Assembly (NCBI GenBank): GCA_001695595.3
Contig: MBPM02000028.1
Location: 620,001 to 684,000 of the forward strand
Length of the DNA: 64,000 nt
Direction of reading: 5' to 3'
Origin: Plasmopara viticola
Taxonomy: Eukaryota; Oomycota; Peronosporomycetes; Peronosporales; Peronosporaceae
Part shown: positions 36,693-46,990 of the stretch, piece by piece
Layout of the letters: every line of letters begins with the position of its first letter
How positions within the stretch are numbered: the stretch's first letter is position 1
Notes under the pieces: generated by a model
Databases searched by the model: none
The model's input: only the letters and a program-made list of their open reading frames with translations
Told to the model about the DNA's origin: nothing
Translations under genes and position numbers: made by a program

Positions 36693-38155
36693 ATGGAAGG
36701 CGAGCTCCAGCGTGTGCGTGCGCGGTTACGGAGGCTTGGAACTCTAACGCTAATCAAACATGCAATCCTGTCGTTTACTGTAACGTTGCTCAGATCGGAC
36801 GCCTGGTCGACCAAAAAGAAAAGACCGCAGCGTACAAGGTACAGCGGTTACGTAAAGAATCCGCGCGTTGCTTTTCGTAACCCGGATGCTTTCTAGACGC
36901 TCGTGGACGCGTACCTGCATGACCCAAGCCGTCTCAAGACACTCGTGAACCACTGTAAGTAGATGCGCATTAGATCCCTTGTCCACGTCTTCTTCCTCCT
37001 CTATGTCTAGTGCTAGGAGAAGACGTGCTCCTCGTCATCTCTCGTGCCGTACGATCATTTGCCCCGTGCCCTGTCAGACTTTATATCTTTAATCCATGAA
37101 AAATCCCATTTTTCCAGGTCATGACGCACGTGGCGTCTTCCGTCGCGACCCTCGACGTGGACGCGCATCCGTGGAAACTCGAGTTCCTCTGCTTTTGCCT
37201 CGCCCACCTCAAGCCCCGTCTCCTGTCGTTCGAAGAGCCGGACGTGGTCTTTCGCGAAGCCCTGGCCACGCTCTACATGGACGAAGAAGCGTACATTGAA
37301 GCGGCCAAAGCCTTGGCCGCCATCAATCTCGAGAGCTCGACGCGCCAGTACACGGACGTCGAGAAGACGGAAAAGTACGTCAAGATTGCGGAACTGTACC
37401 TCCAAGACGACGAGCCGGTCGAGGCCGAGAACTTTATCAATCGCGCGTCGCGGTTCATCCATCACATTGAGGACTGGGCCCTGCAGCTGCGCTTTCAAGT
37501 CTCGTATGCCCGGATCTTGGACGCCAAGCGCAAGTTCTTGGATGCCGCCGTGCGCTACTATGAATTCTCGCAAGCCAAGCCCGAGGAAGTCGAGCCCGAC
37601 GATTTGATGGCGCTGTTAAGCAAAGCCGTGACGTGTGCCATCCTGGCGTCCGCGGGCCCGCAGCGGTCGCGGTTGTTGGGCACGCTCTACAAGGACGAGC
37701 GCGTCAAGCACAGCGCCCACGTCGCGATCTTGGAGAAAATGTACATGGAACAGCTCATTCGGCGGCCTGAACTCGTACCGTTTGAACAAGACCTCTTGCC
37801 GCACCAAAGAGCCGTGCTCGCGAATGGCTTTACCGTGCTCGAAAATGCCTTTTTAGAGCACAATCTGCTCGCAGTCAGTCGCATCTACCGCAACATTGCA
37901 CTGGACGAATTGGGCACGCTGCTCGAGATTGACCCGCGGCACGCGGAACGCGTGGCGGCCACGATGATTGGCGAAGACCGCATGAAGGGCACCATTGACC
38001 AGCACGTGGGGTTTCTGGAATTTGAGAATCCCGACGATGATGGCTTGACGGCTTTTGATACGCGCGTGAGCGCAGTGTGTTTCAATGTCAACCAATATGC
38101 GGAACAGATTGAACATCAATACCCCGGCATCGCTCGCGCTGCAGTGGCAAAGTAA
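36693..38155 (+). CDS. CSN4: COP9 signalosome subunit 4
   Basis: Five exons: 36693-36713, 36794-36838, 36897-36954, 37011-37048 and 37118-38155. The introns are 80, 58, 56 and 69 bp, all GT-AG with pyrimidine-rich CAG or TAG acceptors. The spliced protein has 399 residues, against about 400 in animals and plants. Exons 1-4 supply the N-terminal helical repeats, including DQKEKTAAYK and LLGEDVLLVISRAV. The large exon holds the conserved KPRLLSFEE, AENFINRASRFI, CAILASAGPQRSR with LLGTLYKDER, and the C-terminal PCI winged-helix part (LPHQRAVLANG, EHNLLAVSRIYRNIALDELG, GTIDQ). CSN4 is a scaffold PCI subunit of the complex that removes NEDD8 from cullins in the nucleus and cytosol. The start gives MEGELQR, required for frame. 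It begins 109 bp after the coiled-coil gene, on the same strand. Confidence 0.95.
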
Positions 38156-40159
38156 GGCTGGAGCATTCAAACGTGGTGGGATTCTTCACCTCTTTTTGAA
38201 GGCCAATTCATACAGAATGCTGCAAATCTAGCAAGCTAGTTGTCTACGCACGGCGCACACGGCGACACGAGCCCACTCAAAAGCACGTTGTAGGCACGTC
38301 AGTCCCAATCGTAATGATCTCTTTATCCATTTTGCTCCTTCGACTCATGTATTGTAAGAAGCAGCATGGGGAATGCCGTGCGATCATTATAAGCCTTGCT
38401 TCCATAGTGCTCACGCTTTCTTGCTTGAGAGACAGAAAAGATGCGACTATGCTTGTGGACGGCCTGATGGTAGATCCAGCCCGCCTCGCCTTTACCTTTT
38501 TGAGTGCATCTAGCAGAGGTGAAAAGTGGTGAAGTGCATCCACCTTCAGGCTCGTCCCTCAAAAGTGCCGTGAATTGAAAAAAGTAGTGTTCATTGGCTC
38601 GCTGACTGGAGTCCAGCTTCATTGAATTATGGCGTTGCCGATCGAAGCAACTCTCGCTGTTGTGACTGCGGTGAGCAAAAGCTCCTGATTTGTTCCGGCC
38701 TCAATGAGGGACGACGAAGTGGTCCATCAATTTGACTCAGATATTTTAAAGGGTCGCTGGCAAAAACTGCGCTTTGAGCTACTAACCACATGGGATAAAA
38801 CGCCCTATTGGAAAATGCTAAGCGTTGTATATGTGATAATGCACACGGTGAAACTCGATCTTTGGAGCGCTCGACAGCTCTTGAATGAAAAGCTAGCAGC
38901 GGTAGACTGCTGGTCAAATTGTACAAGTCACTTAAAACCATTTCGAGTTTTGATAGAATATAGTGCGTTAAAAAGCTTCGCGCACCGGCAAACGATTCCA
39001 ATCAATTACAATGGCTGACTCAGCTCTGAATTGGAACAACGAAAACCAGTCAGTCTCGGTTTGACTGACTGAATGGGACAAGTTTGAACGTTTCTAAGGT
39101 CAAAATATACCTGGGATCATCATTTGGCATTGACTTGGACAAATATGGTTTGATCCTGGGCATAAGGCATGACTTTTAATCGACAAAAGCATAGGTTCCA
39201 CCGCTCTAAAGGGCTTTGGTAAGTCGGATTCTCATCTCTGTTGTATGTAGGGTTCATTATAGAGGATGCCTGTGCAAATTTACGCGCGAAGGTACCAACA
39301 TGTTTCCGCAGGGTGACTTGGCATTTCTTAACCTTTCTAGGTGGAAAGCTATTAGCATGGTCTATCAATGAAGCTAAGATAGCGCTTTGAAAATGGACAA
39401 TATATGAATAATACAGGGGCTGAACTACGGAAAGCGATGGTCCGCAATCGGATAAGATAAGTTCAAAAAACAAAGTGACTTAATCAAGCTTGTATGTGGG
39501 TACCATCATAGCATAAAAATAGCTCTGCAAGCGAGTAGCAGAGGATCACAAGAAAGTTGGACAATAAAATCCCATCACTAGTGGGTGACATAACTTCGCA
39601 ATACGATAATGAATTTCGGCTCTAATATGATCCCTGGTCTAAGAAGAACTGTACTTGTACAAAAAAACCCGGCAGCTCAACCTTATGACACAGCAGTTGC
39701 GCTTTAACTGGAAGCACTGCCAGAATGCTAGATTAACGGGGGCTCAAAGAACCAGATGCTACCAACTAGCTACTAAACAAAAGCCAAAAAAAATTCTCAA
39801 AAGTGGCTGTATTGGAGACTTTTTTTTAGATTTCGCGTTAGACAATGATGTCACAGTTCCGTCTCTTAGGCTGCGTACGTTGCACCTTAATTTCAGAGAT
39901 CAAGCAATCGGTACACTCTTCATACGTTCAATGCTCAGATGTAGTGCACAGTGACCCACCATCAAAGCTTTCACCAAGTTAAAAAAGCGGTGTGCGAAGT
40001 TGATAACTTAAACGGCACGAAGTACTGGGTCATAGATTAATGGAAACTACCACAAGAGCAGTATGAGCTCATTGATGCCTTTCTCGCTAGAAAGACATGA
40101 GGCAAAAGTCAAAATTAGCAGGAAATGGCGACTGACTCATGCTGGAAACGATGCAACGG
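38156..40159. other. Spacer with unrecognised short frames
   Basis: No supported gene. Overlapping frames on both strands at about 38627-39018 (124 codons minus; 104 codons plus from an ATG at 38704) and a plus frame at 39655-39954 lack motifs that I know. The region turns AT-rich soon after the CSN4 stop. Confidence 0.45.
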
Positions 40160-40483
40160 TACGTGCACGATTACTCACGTGTAAATAACCAACAAGCCAA
40201 ATTTCACGCTACATAGTGCAAGCGTAAAATTGGATTTGTTGCTAATTTACACGTGAGTAATTGTGCAGGTACCGACCCCCTTGTTCGATATGGCAACAGT
40301 CTTTAAGGCTTTAGCCTACCCTAGAAGACTGTTGCCATATTGAATAAGGGAGTCGAATATACCCATACGACGGTTTACAAGGTTAACAGCATGCTATGTG
40401 AGTGATTAGCTGTTGAATAAGGGAGTCGAATATACCCATACGACGGTTTACAAGGTTAACAGCATGCTTTGTGAGTGATTAGC
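40160..40483. repeat. Nested foldback / MITE-like inverted repeats with a 73-bp tandem duplication
   Basis: Two hairpins in series. The outer-left pair joins about 40160-40204 with 40226-40272 (core ATTACTCACGTGTAAAT and its complement). The second pair joins about 40269-40304 with 40325-40365 (core ATATGGCAACAGTCTT and its complement). The right arm continues into a 71-bp sequence present twice, at 40340-40410 and 40413-40483, differing at one base. No coding capacity. The structure resembles a foldback-type or miniature inverted-repeat element, or a composite of two such insertions; borders and any target duplication are not clear. Confidence 0.75.
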
Positions 40484-42957
40484 GATGACGCAAAGGCTAT
40501 CACTTGCCCGGCAATTTTTTTAACCGTTTGTTCACACAATTGTTTTGACCACTAGCGGCTTAAACAAATTTGACAATATGTTCGCCCGTTGCCGCTCTGA
40601 TGAAGCTCTGTTGGTACTTAAGGTCATTGACGTTATCCAAAGTAGCTTTTTGAGATCATAATGATCATCAAACTTTTCAATAGCATCAGACAATGCGTCA
40701 ATGAAAATTGGAGCTCTTGACCGCTAGCTGAGAAGTCCGCGCACACCATGTAAAAGTGCAAGTTGTTGCAACTAAGCCAACGCTTTGATTCAAGAAATTG
40801 TGAAAGTACCTGGGCCCATCAACTATTTGACAGCTTCAGCCCTAGATATGCGCTTCGAAGACCTCAGCCTTATTTATTAAAAGGCTCTAGGGTTGAAAAA
40901 ATAGCACATACATACTTCAAACTTTACCGACAAGAAGGTATTTAGCGCCAATTGCGACACTTTGAATTGAGCAATCAGTTCTCTGCTACTGCAATCAGTT
41001 CTCTGCTACTGCAATGATGAAAAATGAAAATGAGCGGGTCATCTTGTTCTGTCTTGGCTCAAGGGTGTCGAGCGGCACCACCGATGTATCACTTGTAAAA
41101 CTGCGAGTAAACCCTTTGAGCTCGAAGCCCTTTTTAGTCTTTTCAAATTAAGTATTTTTGCGGACGGCGACTAAAGTCCTGCCTGTCCAAAAAGTAACAT
41201 AATGACTGTCACTTTGGAGAAAAACTTTCCACTTGATACAATAATCAACACATTTAACGCGCGCTTTCGCACAGGCCAGACTTTGAGTATACTCGTATCA
41301 GCCGGGTTGGGGGCTCTTAATAAAAAATGAAATAGTCAAGTAGCAAAAGTGATGTCGACCAAAAGGCATTGTCACCATTTCTCGTTGGTGGCAAATATGT
41401 CAGAGCGATCGCAATTACTCGCTACATGTATGCTTTGATGAGACTGCCTACACCACCGACCAGGAGGAGAAATTTACCATATTTTTACCCGTTTTAAGCA
41501 AGGCTTTCTTGTTGTGGCCTCTGCCTATTCTTTTTACATCTTACTCGATACCCACCTGACACAAGGCCTTTAATTTTTTTGCACGTTGCAAAAGCGACAC
41601 GCACTTTTTTGGTGCATACCGCGTCTTGCGTTATCATAAGCACTTAGTCTTGCGTATCGCCATTCAAACTACAAGTCTGCTCCTTGCGCTTATTCTTTTC
41701 ATTAGTAGCCATTACGGGTTGCCACGTCAGTGAGTCAGCTTTCGGCATCGACGACATGATGGCGAGCTGATACAACTTACTTACAGCTACTAGAAAAGTA
41801 CTTACAATCTGACCCAATCGCCCGCTGCAACGAGCTGCTCTAGTAGCATTCTCATCTTGCCACTGTGCCTCAGTACATCATCACCTTTCATCCTCACGAG
41901 CAAAATATGAAATCTGTGTCTTTAAGTGTCATCTACACTAATTGCGATAATGCCTCAAACAGTTTTTCTTCACTGAGGTCATTATAATTCCTAAACGATG
42001 TCGCATGAATTGTATTAGCATTACAAACCTTATAGCACTTACCAAACATTTTCATTAAAAAATTTTTGAGCTTTAATCAATCGCGTTTAAGTTGGACACT
42101 ACAGAAGATGTTGTTTTCAAGAAGTGTCTCGTTCAGCTATAGTACGCCATTGAAACCGGTAAGCAGTCTATAAGTGGTGCTTGACATTCCAGTGAGCATC
42201 GAATTGATCGTGTTGCACTCAACGATTCCAATAAATCTCTTTGCAAATAAAATTTACCCATGTTGAGCAAGTCTTCCGGTGATTCTAGGGATGGGACGCA
42301 CTTTCTAGCGCCATATCGCAACATAAAGATGACGCTGGAAAAACGCAACTTTTCGGAAGTCGTGAGCGGCTAGATCATCATGGAAATCGCGCTTCTACGT
42401 TAAAGCTAGTGACGTCCAGGTAATAATTGCATAAGGAAATACCGCTCATCTCGTTTGCGATGAAGGACTCGCAGCTGCCGTTGGTTCGGTCGGCAAGAAG
42501 ACTCGTTGAGATATACTATCTGAGCCATAGGCCCTACTTTCGTCGACGTTTCTTTCTTAACAGAGTCGTGGTCCATCTGTTTTCCGACTACCGGTATATG
42601 AGTGACACCGCAAAAGCAAAATTTGAATGTCAAGGCTCACAAATTCCTATCTTTGAGACCTTAATTGGATTGAGGTATGTAGGATGCGCGAGCAATGTAA
42701 TCCGCAGTATAACATGTCTAATCCATTTCTTCGATTTCGCTCGATCTCCCATCAGCTTTCTATGACAGACTGCACTCCTTTGAACAAGCATAATTGTATC
42801 TTTCGACAGTGGCGAGGTAAGTTATTTAAATGATGGCTGTACAACGATGCTAAAAAACAGAAATCGAATTTTAAAGGATATCAATGTTTCAAGTGCATGA
42901 TTGAAAGGCAGCGATGAACATTGCGATGCTGCCACTCGTCCCAGCCTTCTCTTCTTC
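40484..42957. other. AT-rich spacer
   Basis: No gene that I can support. A 20-bp unit (GCAATCAGTTCTCTGCTACT) is present twice in tandem at 40971-41010. Opposite-strand frames at about 42406-42765 show no known motif. Confidence 0.5.
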
Positions 42958-42984
42958 ATGCTATCCTTCACAAGTCAAAGAACG

Positions 42985-43746
42985 ATGCGTTTAATCCTCT
43001 TCTCTGCGCTCTGTGTAATGAACGTGTGCGGCCACTTGCGACGTGCAGCCTACTTTCCCGATCACCTCCACGTTGAACCGGGTGTCGTGGCCGAGTTTGC
43101 CATCATCGCGGGTCTTGTCATTTGTTTCTATGGCTTTCGACTGTTACGAGCCATGATTTTTACCAGCGCAGTCGTACTTTTCGGATTCCTCGTGTCCTCA
43201 GCCTTGACCAAGATGTTTGGACTCGAAACTTGGGTCCTCGTGGCGACCTGGATCAGCTTTGTCATCATGGGTACAGCTGGAGGGTGCGTCGCTTTGGCGT
43301 ATCTTCCCTTTGGCGTGTTTCTCGTCGGCACGGTGCTAAGCTACGCAATCACGACGTCCCTTCCGTATCAGATGCTCCCCATTGAGTCCAGTGGTGTACT
43401 CGATGGCGCGATAATAGTGTCGGGTGGCCTGCTGGCGTGGTTGCTCGTGCGTCCTTTTGCTATTGTCGCCAGCAGTTTTGTCGGCGCGATATTAAGTGTC
43501 AGAGGGATTGGGTATTTTACAGGCACCTACCCGACGCGGGCCGAGATAAATTACTTTCATTCCCACAGTCGCGCGGTTTATCTTACCGCCATCCCAACCT
43601 CGTGGTGGATTCTTTTGGCGGCAATGTTTGCCTTCACGGTGTGCGGTCTTGTCAAACAATGCCGCGATAGTGACAAAGTCCGTGGTTATAGTCGCATTGG
43701 ACAGTACACTGGAAGGCGCGCTCTGCCATCGTTTCCACTTGCATAA
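42985..43746 (+). CDS. TMEM198/TM7S3-like (DUF4203) multi-pass membrane protein
   Basis: A protein of 253 residues from the ATG at 42985, chosen because it places a signal-type segment (MRLILFSALCVMNVCGH) at the N-terminus. An in-frame ATG at 42958 would add nine residues. About seven hydrophobic segments follow, Gly- and Ala-rich, with the pattern EFAIIAGLVICFYGFRLLRA in the first pair, as in the TM7S3/TM198-like (DUF4203) domain. The last span (WWILLAAMFAFTVCGLV) is followed by a short basic, soluble tail. Members are integral membrane proteins; human TMEM198 has been linked to Wnt signalling, which cannot be carried over here. It is convergent with the iron-ADH-like gene, whose stop is 48 bp away. 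Confidence 0.8.
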   Translation: MRLILFSALCVMNVCGHLRRAAYFPDHLHVEPGVVAEFAIIAGLVICFYGFRLLRAMIFTSAVVLFGFLVSSALTKMFGLETWVLVATWISFVIMGTAGGCVALAYLPFGVFLVGTVLSYAITTSLPYQMLPIESSGVLDGAIIVSGGLLAWLLVRPFAIVASSFVGAILSVRGIGYFTGTYPTRAEINYFHSHSRAVYLTAIPTSWWILLAAMFAFTVCGLVKQCRDSDKVRGYSRIGQYTGRRALPSFPLA

Positions 43747-43793
43747 ATGACAATACATTACATTTCAAGATCGCATGGGTCCATAATTAAACC

Positions 43794-45168
43794 TTACTCG
43801 ATTATTGACTCTATCGCAGTATTGAATATTGCACAATAATCGCTTTGTTCCATAAATGCACCACCATTATCACTACGAAAACAATCCATCGACTCGTCTT
43901 GGTACTGAACAGCACGATCGACAAGACCAGTCACCATCCTTTCCTCCAACTCAAGAGTCGATACTGTCGGCAATTCAAAGCGTGTGATGACAGCTCGCAA
44001 CCACTCTGCCACAGTAGTGCTTTTTAGACCACTGGTTGCTGTCAGGAGATCAGCTGCTTCTTCTAGTTTCAATTGTAAATTGGTGAAAAACACATCACCG
44101 TCATTTTCACTCGTCAATTCCGCATACCGGTCAAACACCAATGGCAAGAATGCCGTCGCGACTTGAGCATATGGCAAAGCAGAGACTCCACCCATGGAGA
44201 CAGCCAATGCCTGTGTTGCGCCGGTACCTGAAGAGGAACCGACAATGCCAGACACTGCACTACCAAGTGCAATCTTTTCACGTAAATCGGCACAGTCGAG
44301 ATCCAATTTGCCTCCTTGGAGAGGTAAAGCCAGAGCTTCCACGACAGCCTTAACTCCTTCCATTGTCAATTTATTGATTGCGTCACTTTCACAGCCCAAC
44401 AGATAGCTCTCCAAACATTGACCAAGTGATGTTAATGCACCCTGCACTGTCTGTTTTAGTGGCACGGTCTTCATCAAGGTTGGATCAATGAGAACCGCCT
44501 GGCCGCAATACATTATTGTTAGTTCGATGGGCATATGCACAATTTCAAGTTGTACCCACCTTGGGTACAATCGGTACCGTTGGTGCAAAAAGCACCTTTG
44601 TCTCAGCACCTTCATCGAGCAACACGGTACTTTTCGTCAGTTCAGCGCCGGACCCGGCAATGGTCGGTATCAGAATCAGTGGTACAAAGTTGCCACGGTG
44701 CAACTTCAGCTCTTTTGCTGCATGTTCAAAGTCCGCAACTTTGCCCCCAAAAGTTAACACAAGTGCCACTGCACGTGCTATGTCCATTGTGTTGCCGCCA
44801 CCGAAGGCCACAATGCCATCGGCACCTACACGTTGTGCCATGGCAACTGCAGGGTCCACGCCTTCAAAAGTGGCACAATCTTGCCTCAATGTGTACTGAA
44901 AACAAGGTACTCCTGCTTGCATGAGCAAAAATTCGGCAAGTCGGGTTCGCGAGGCGGCACCATTGTCGCGGTCGCGTACCAGCAACACTTTGCTCATGCC
45001 AGCAGCGCGACTTAAAGCACCCAACTGAGTGGTCGCAACGTTAGCGCCGAAAAATACACGACCCGATGGACACGATGCATTAAGCTCATGTAAATGTGCT
45101 TTAAAGGTGGACGAGAAACGCACTTGGCGGCGAACAAGGTAGCGGGAGCTCGGGTACAACAAGTTCAT
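43794..45168 (-). CDS. Iron-containing alcohol dehydrogenase family protein lacking metal ligands (2 exons)
   Basis: Exons 45168-44560 and 44498-43794 join across a 61-bp intron (GTGGGT to GCCAG) in phase 0, giving 437 residues. The N-terminus (SSRYLVRRQVRFSS) looks like a mitochondrial targeting peptide. The fold signatures of group III dehydrogenases are present: GGGNTMDIARAVAL (residues 123-136, nucleotide binding) and IPTIAGSGAELTKS (167-180). The four residues that bind the divalent metal in the family (Asp, His, His, His) align with Thr226, Gln230, Gln299 and Tyr313 (contexts TSLGQCLESY, GATQALAVSMG, ALPYAQ). Activity as a classical metal-dependent alcohol dehydrogenase is therefore doubtful; a metal-independent reductase or a non-catalytic role is possible. 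The ATG at 45168 is the first in frame. An upstream TTG is not used. Confidence 0.9.
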
Positions 45169-46239
45169 GACACCCACTAGATTTATAATAGTTCCAGTTC
45201 TTAATTTTGATACCAAATTTGAGGTACAGTAACTAAAAATCAGTACAAATTGGTACCATTAAATCACGGCGAATGAATCAATTTGTACCTGTATAACTGA
45301 TGATTTGGAATGCTAATAATTATCTAGGCATCGCAATTGATGTGCATTTCACCTTATTGACAATGTCATCAAAATAGATGCCATCGATCAAAGAGGAGTC
45401 TTCTGGACCATTTTTATAGGCAAGTAGGGGTCGTCAAGAAGCATATATGTTTACGATTGTGTTGAGGTGATGAAGTATGAGATCTTTCGTTCCATGTAAC
45501 AGTGAATTACTTTTCCTGGCCAAGCGGTGGTTTGAATTCAAATTTGTGCTTCTGTATTAGCTCGAATCGGATTATAGAAAATGTTGCAGCTATAGCGAAT
45601 GTTGGCAATCGTCGCATAAGGAAACTGGGACATTTTTTTCTGTTTAGACAACAATTTGTATTTTTTTGGATTCGCACTGTATCGCAAACGCCAGTGATAG
45701 AGCTACCGATCTGCAAAGAATATTGGCAGCGCGCACGTCAGTAGCTTATTAAGCACTTGTATTGACCAAAATTTTCACAGTTGCTCGATAGGAGCGACAA
45801 ATGAATGCTTGGTAATCTGCAAAACAACACACAATGTACAGCGCACTCGTATTAGACGCCGGGTCTTGCTCAATTTGTATGCAAGAGAGTGACGTACTTA
45901 TGACCGCGGTCTGCACCTCGAGCAATATGCTCGAAGTATTGAATCATGCCCCAAGGGCTTTCTAACACGCCCACCACATTCAATGTCATGGAGCCGCAAG
46001 TGGTAAGGCCTCACAGGCGTTTGCCACGCATCCATAAGTGCACGTTATATTCGATAGTCGTGCAGAGCACGAGAAGGTGAAAGTGAAAATATACATTGTT
46101 CAATGCTTAAACGAAAGAGCTTTGCCATAAGATGGATGAGTGCTTGGCGTAAAAGAAATGTCCTTTTGGGGGCCGTATTCAAATCTTGACCTTTGCCGCT
46201 AAAATAAAGACCTTTGTAAATTGGGCGGTTTCATTGAGT
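45169..46239. other. Upstream region of the iron-ADH-like gene
   Basis: AT-rich, with no supported gene. The first 130 bp should carry the promoter of the minus-strand gene; a TCATTCGCC word (minus strand, about 45270) is only a partial initiator match. Confidence 0.45.
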
Positions 46240-46990
46240 CAAAAAACTGAAATAAAAAGCTCGTTCGCGCTTATTGCTTTCATAAGTATTTTGTTAGTTT
46301 TGCAGAAGGGGATCAGCCATTGTTCAGTTCCTTCATTCCGGAATTCTCTACTCAAGAGGTCTTTAGCGCGGTCAAGAAATTATGTTTTGGTGCCCATTCT
46401 AGCCTTGTTGGAGCCAGAACAACCCTTAAGCGTCGTTCACGGCGCATCAAGTTTTGCCACCAGTACCGCCTTGATGCGACCAAACGCTGAGAAGTGAAAT
46501 CGAGCAATTGAGCTGAATACTTGGAGGCTTAAGGCTGCTAGAAAGAATCTTCCGTTTTATGACAAAGAGCTACATGCGACGAAGAATGCTCTCATTTTTT
46601 AGTTCAGAGCTTACCCGCAAGGCTATAGATCTATATATATCATGCGACACTACGCTTGCAACAAAGTTGCCTCACTTGTCTCAGGCTATAGCTACGTGGC
46701 TTTCTTTCTTCGCGAAGTATTCCTGTATGGGGATATGCTTGCAATGAAAGCATAATACATTGGCTGATGTCATCGATTCGCCCAGACTATGGGCTTGTTC
46801 ATGTCGCATCTGTTGACTCGCCTAAAATGAACCCAATTCGTGCACAAAGTAACATTCGCGTAACTCTACTTGTGACTCTACAGATAAAGACTCAGGCACG
46901 ACTAAAAGCAAGACTACAAAGTCCCCGACGAAAGACGGACCGCCAAATTGCAGCACCGCTTAAGATGACCCACCGTATGTAGTGGCTACT
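46240..46990 (+). pseudogene. Ty3/gypsy reverse transcriptase-RNase H remnant
   Basis: Broken frames carry the typical order of gypsy RNase H motifs: PILALLEPEQPLSVVHGASSF (about 46393-46455), a later FYDKELHATKNALIF (46555-46600), LPHLSQAIATWLSFFAKYS (about 46666-46722), and RPDYGLVHVASV (about 46776-46811). The catalytic Asp context after 'VV' is changed to HGAS, and stops and frameshifts separate the pieces. No LTR was found nearby. It is an old, truncated copy. Confidence 0.8.

Noticed and set aside
44545..45216. Start of the iron-ADH-like protein at 45216
   Set aside because: That codon is TTG. The first ATG in frame is at 45168 and gives a plausible mitochondrial leader.
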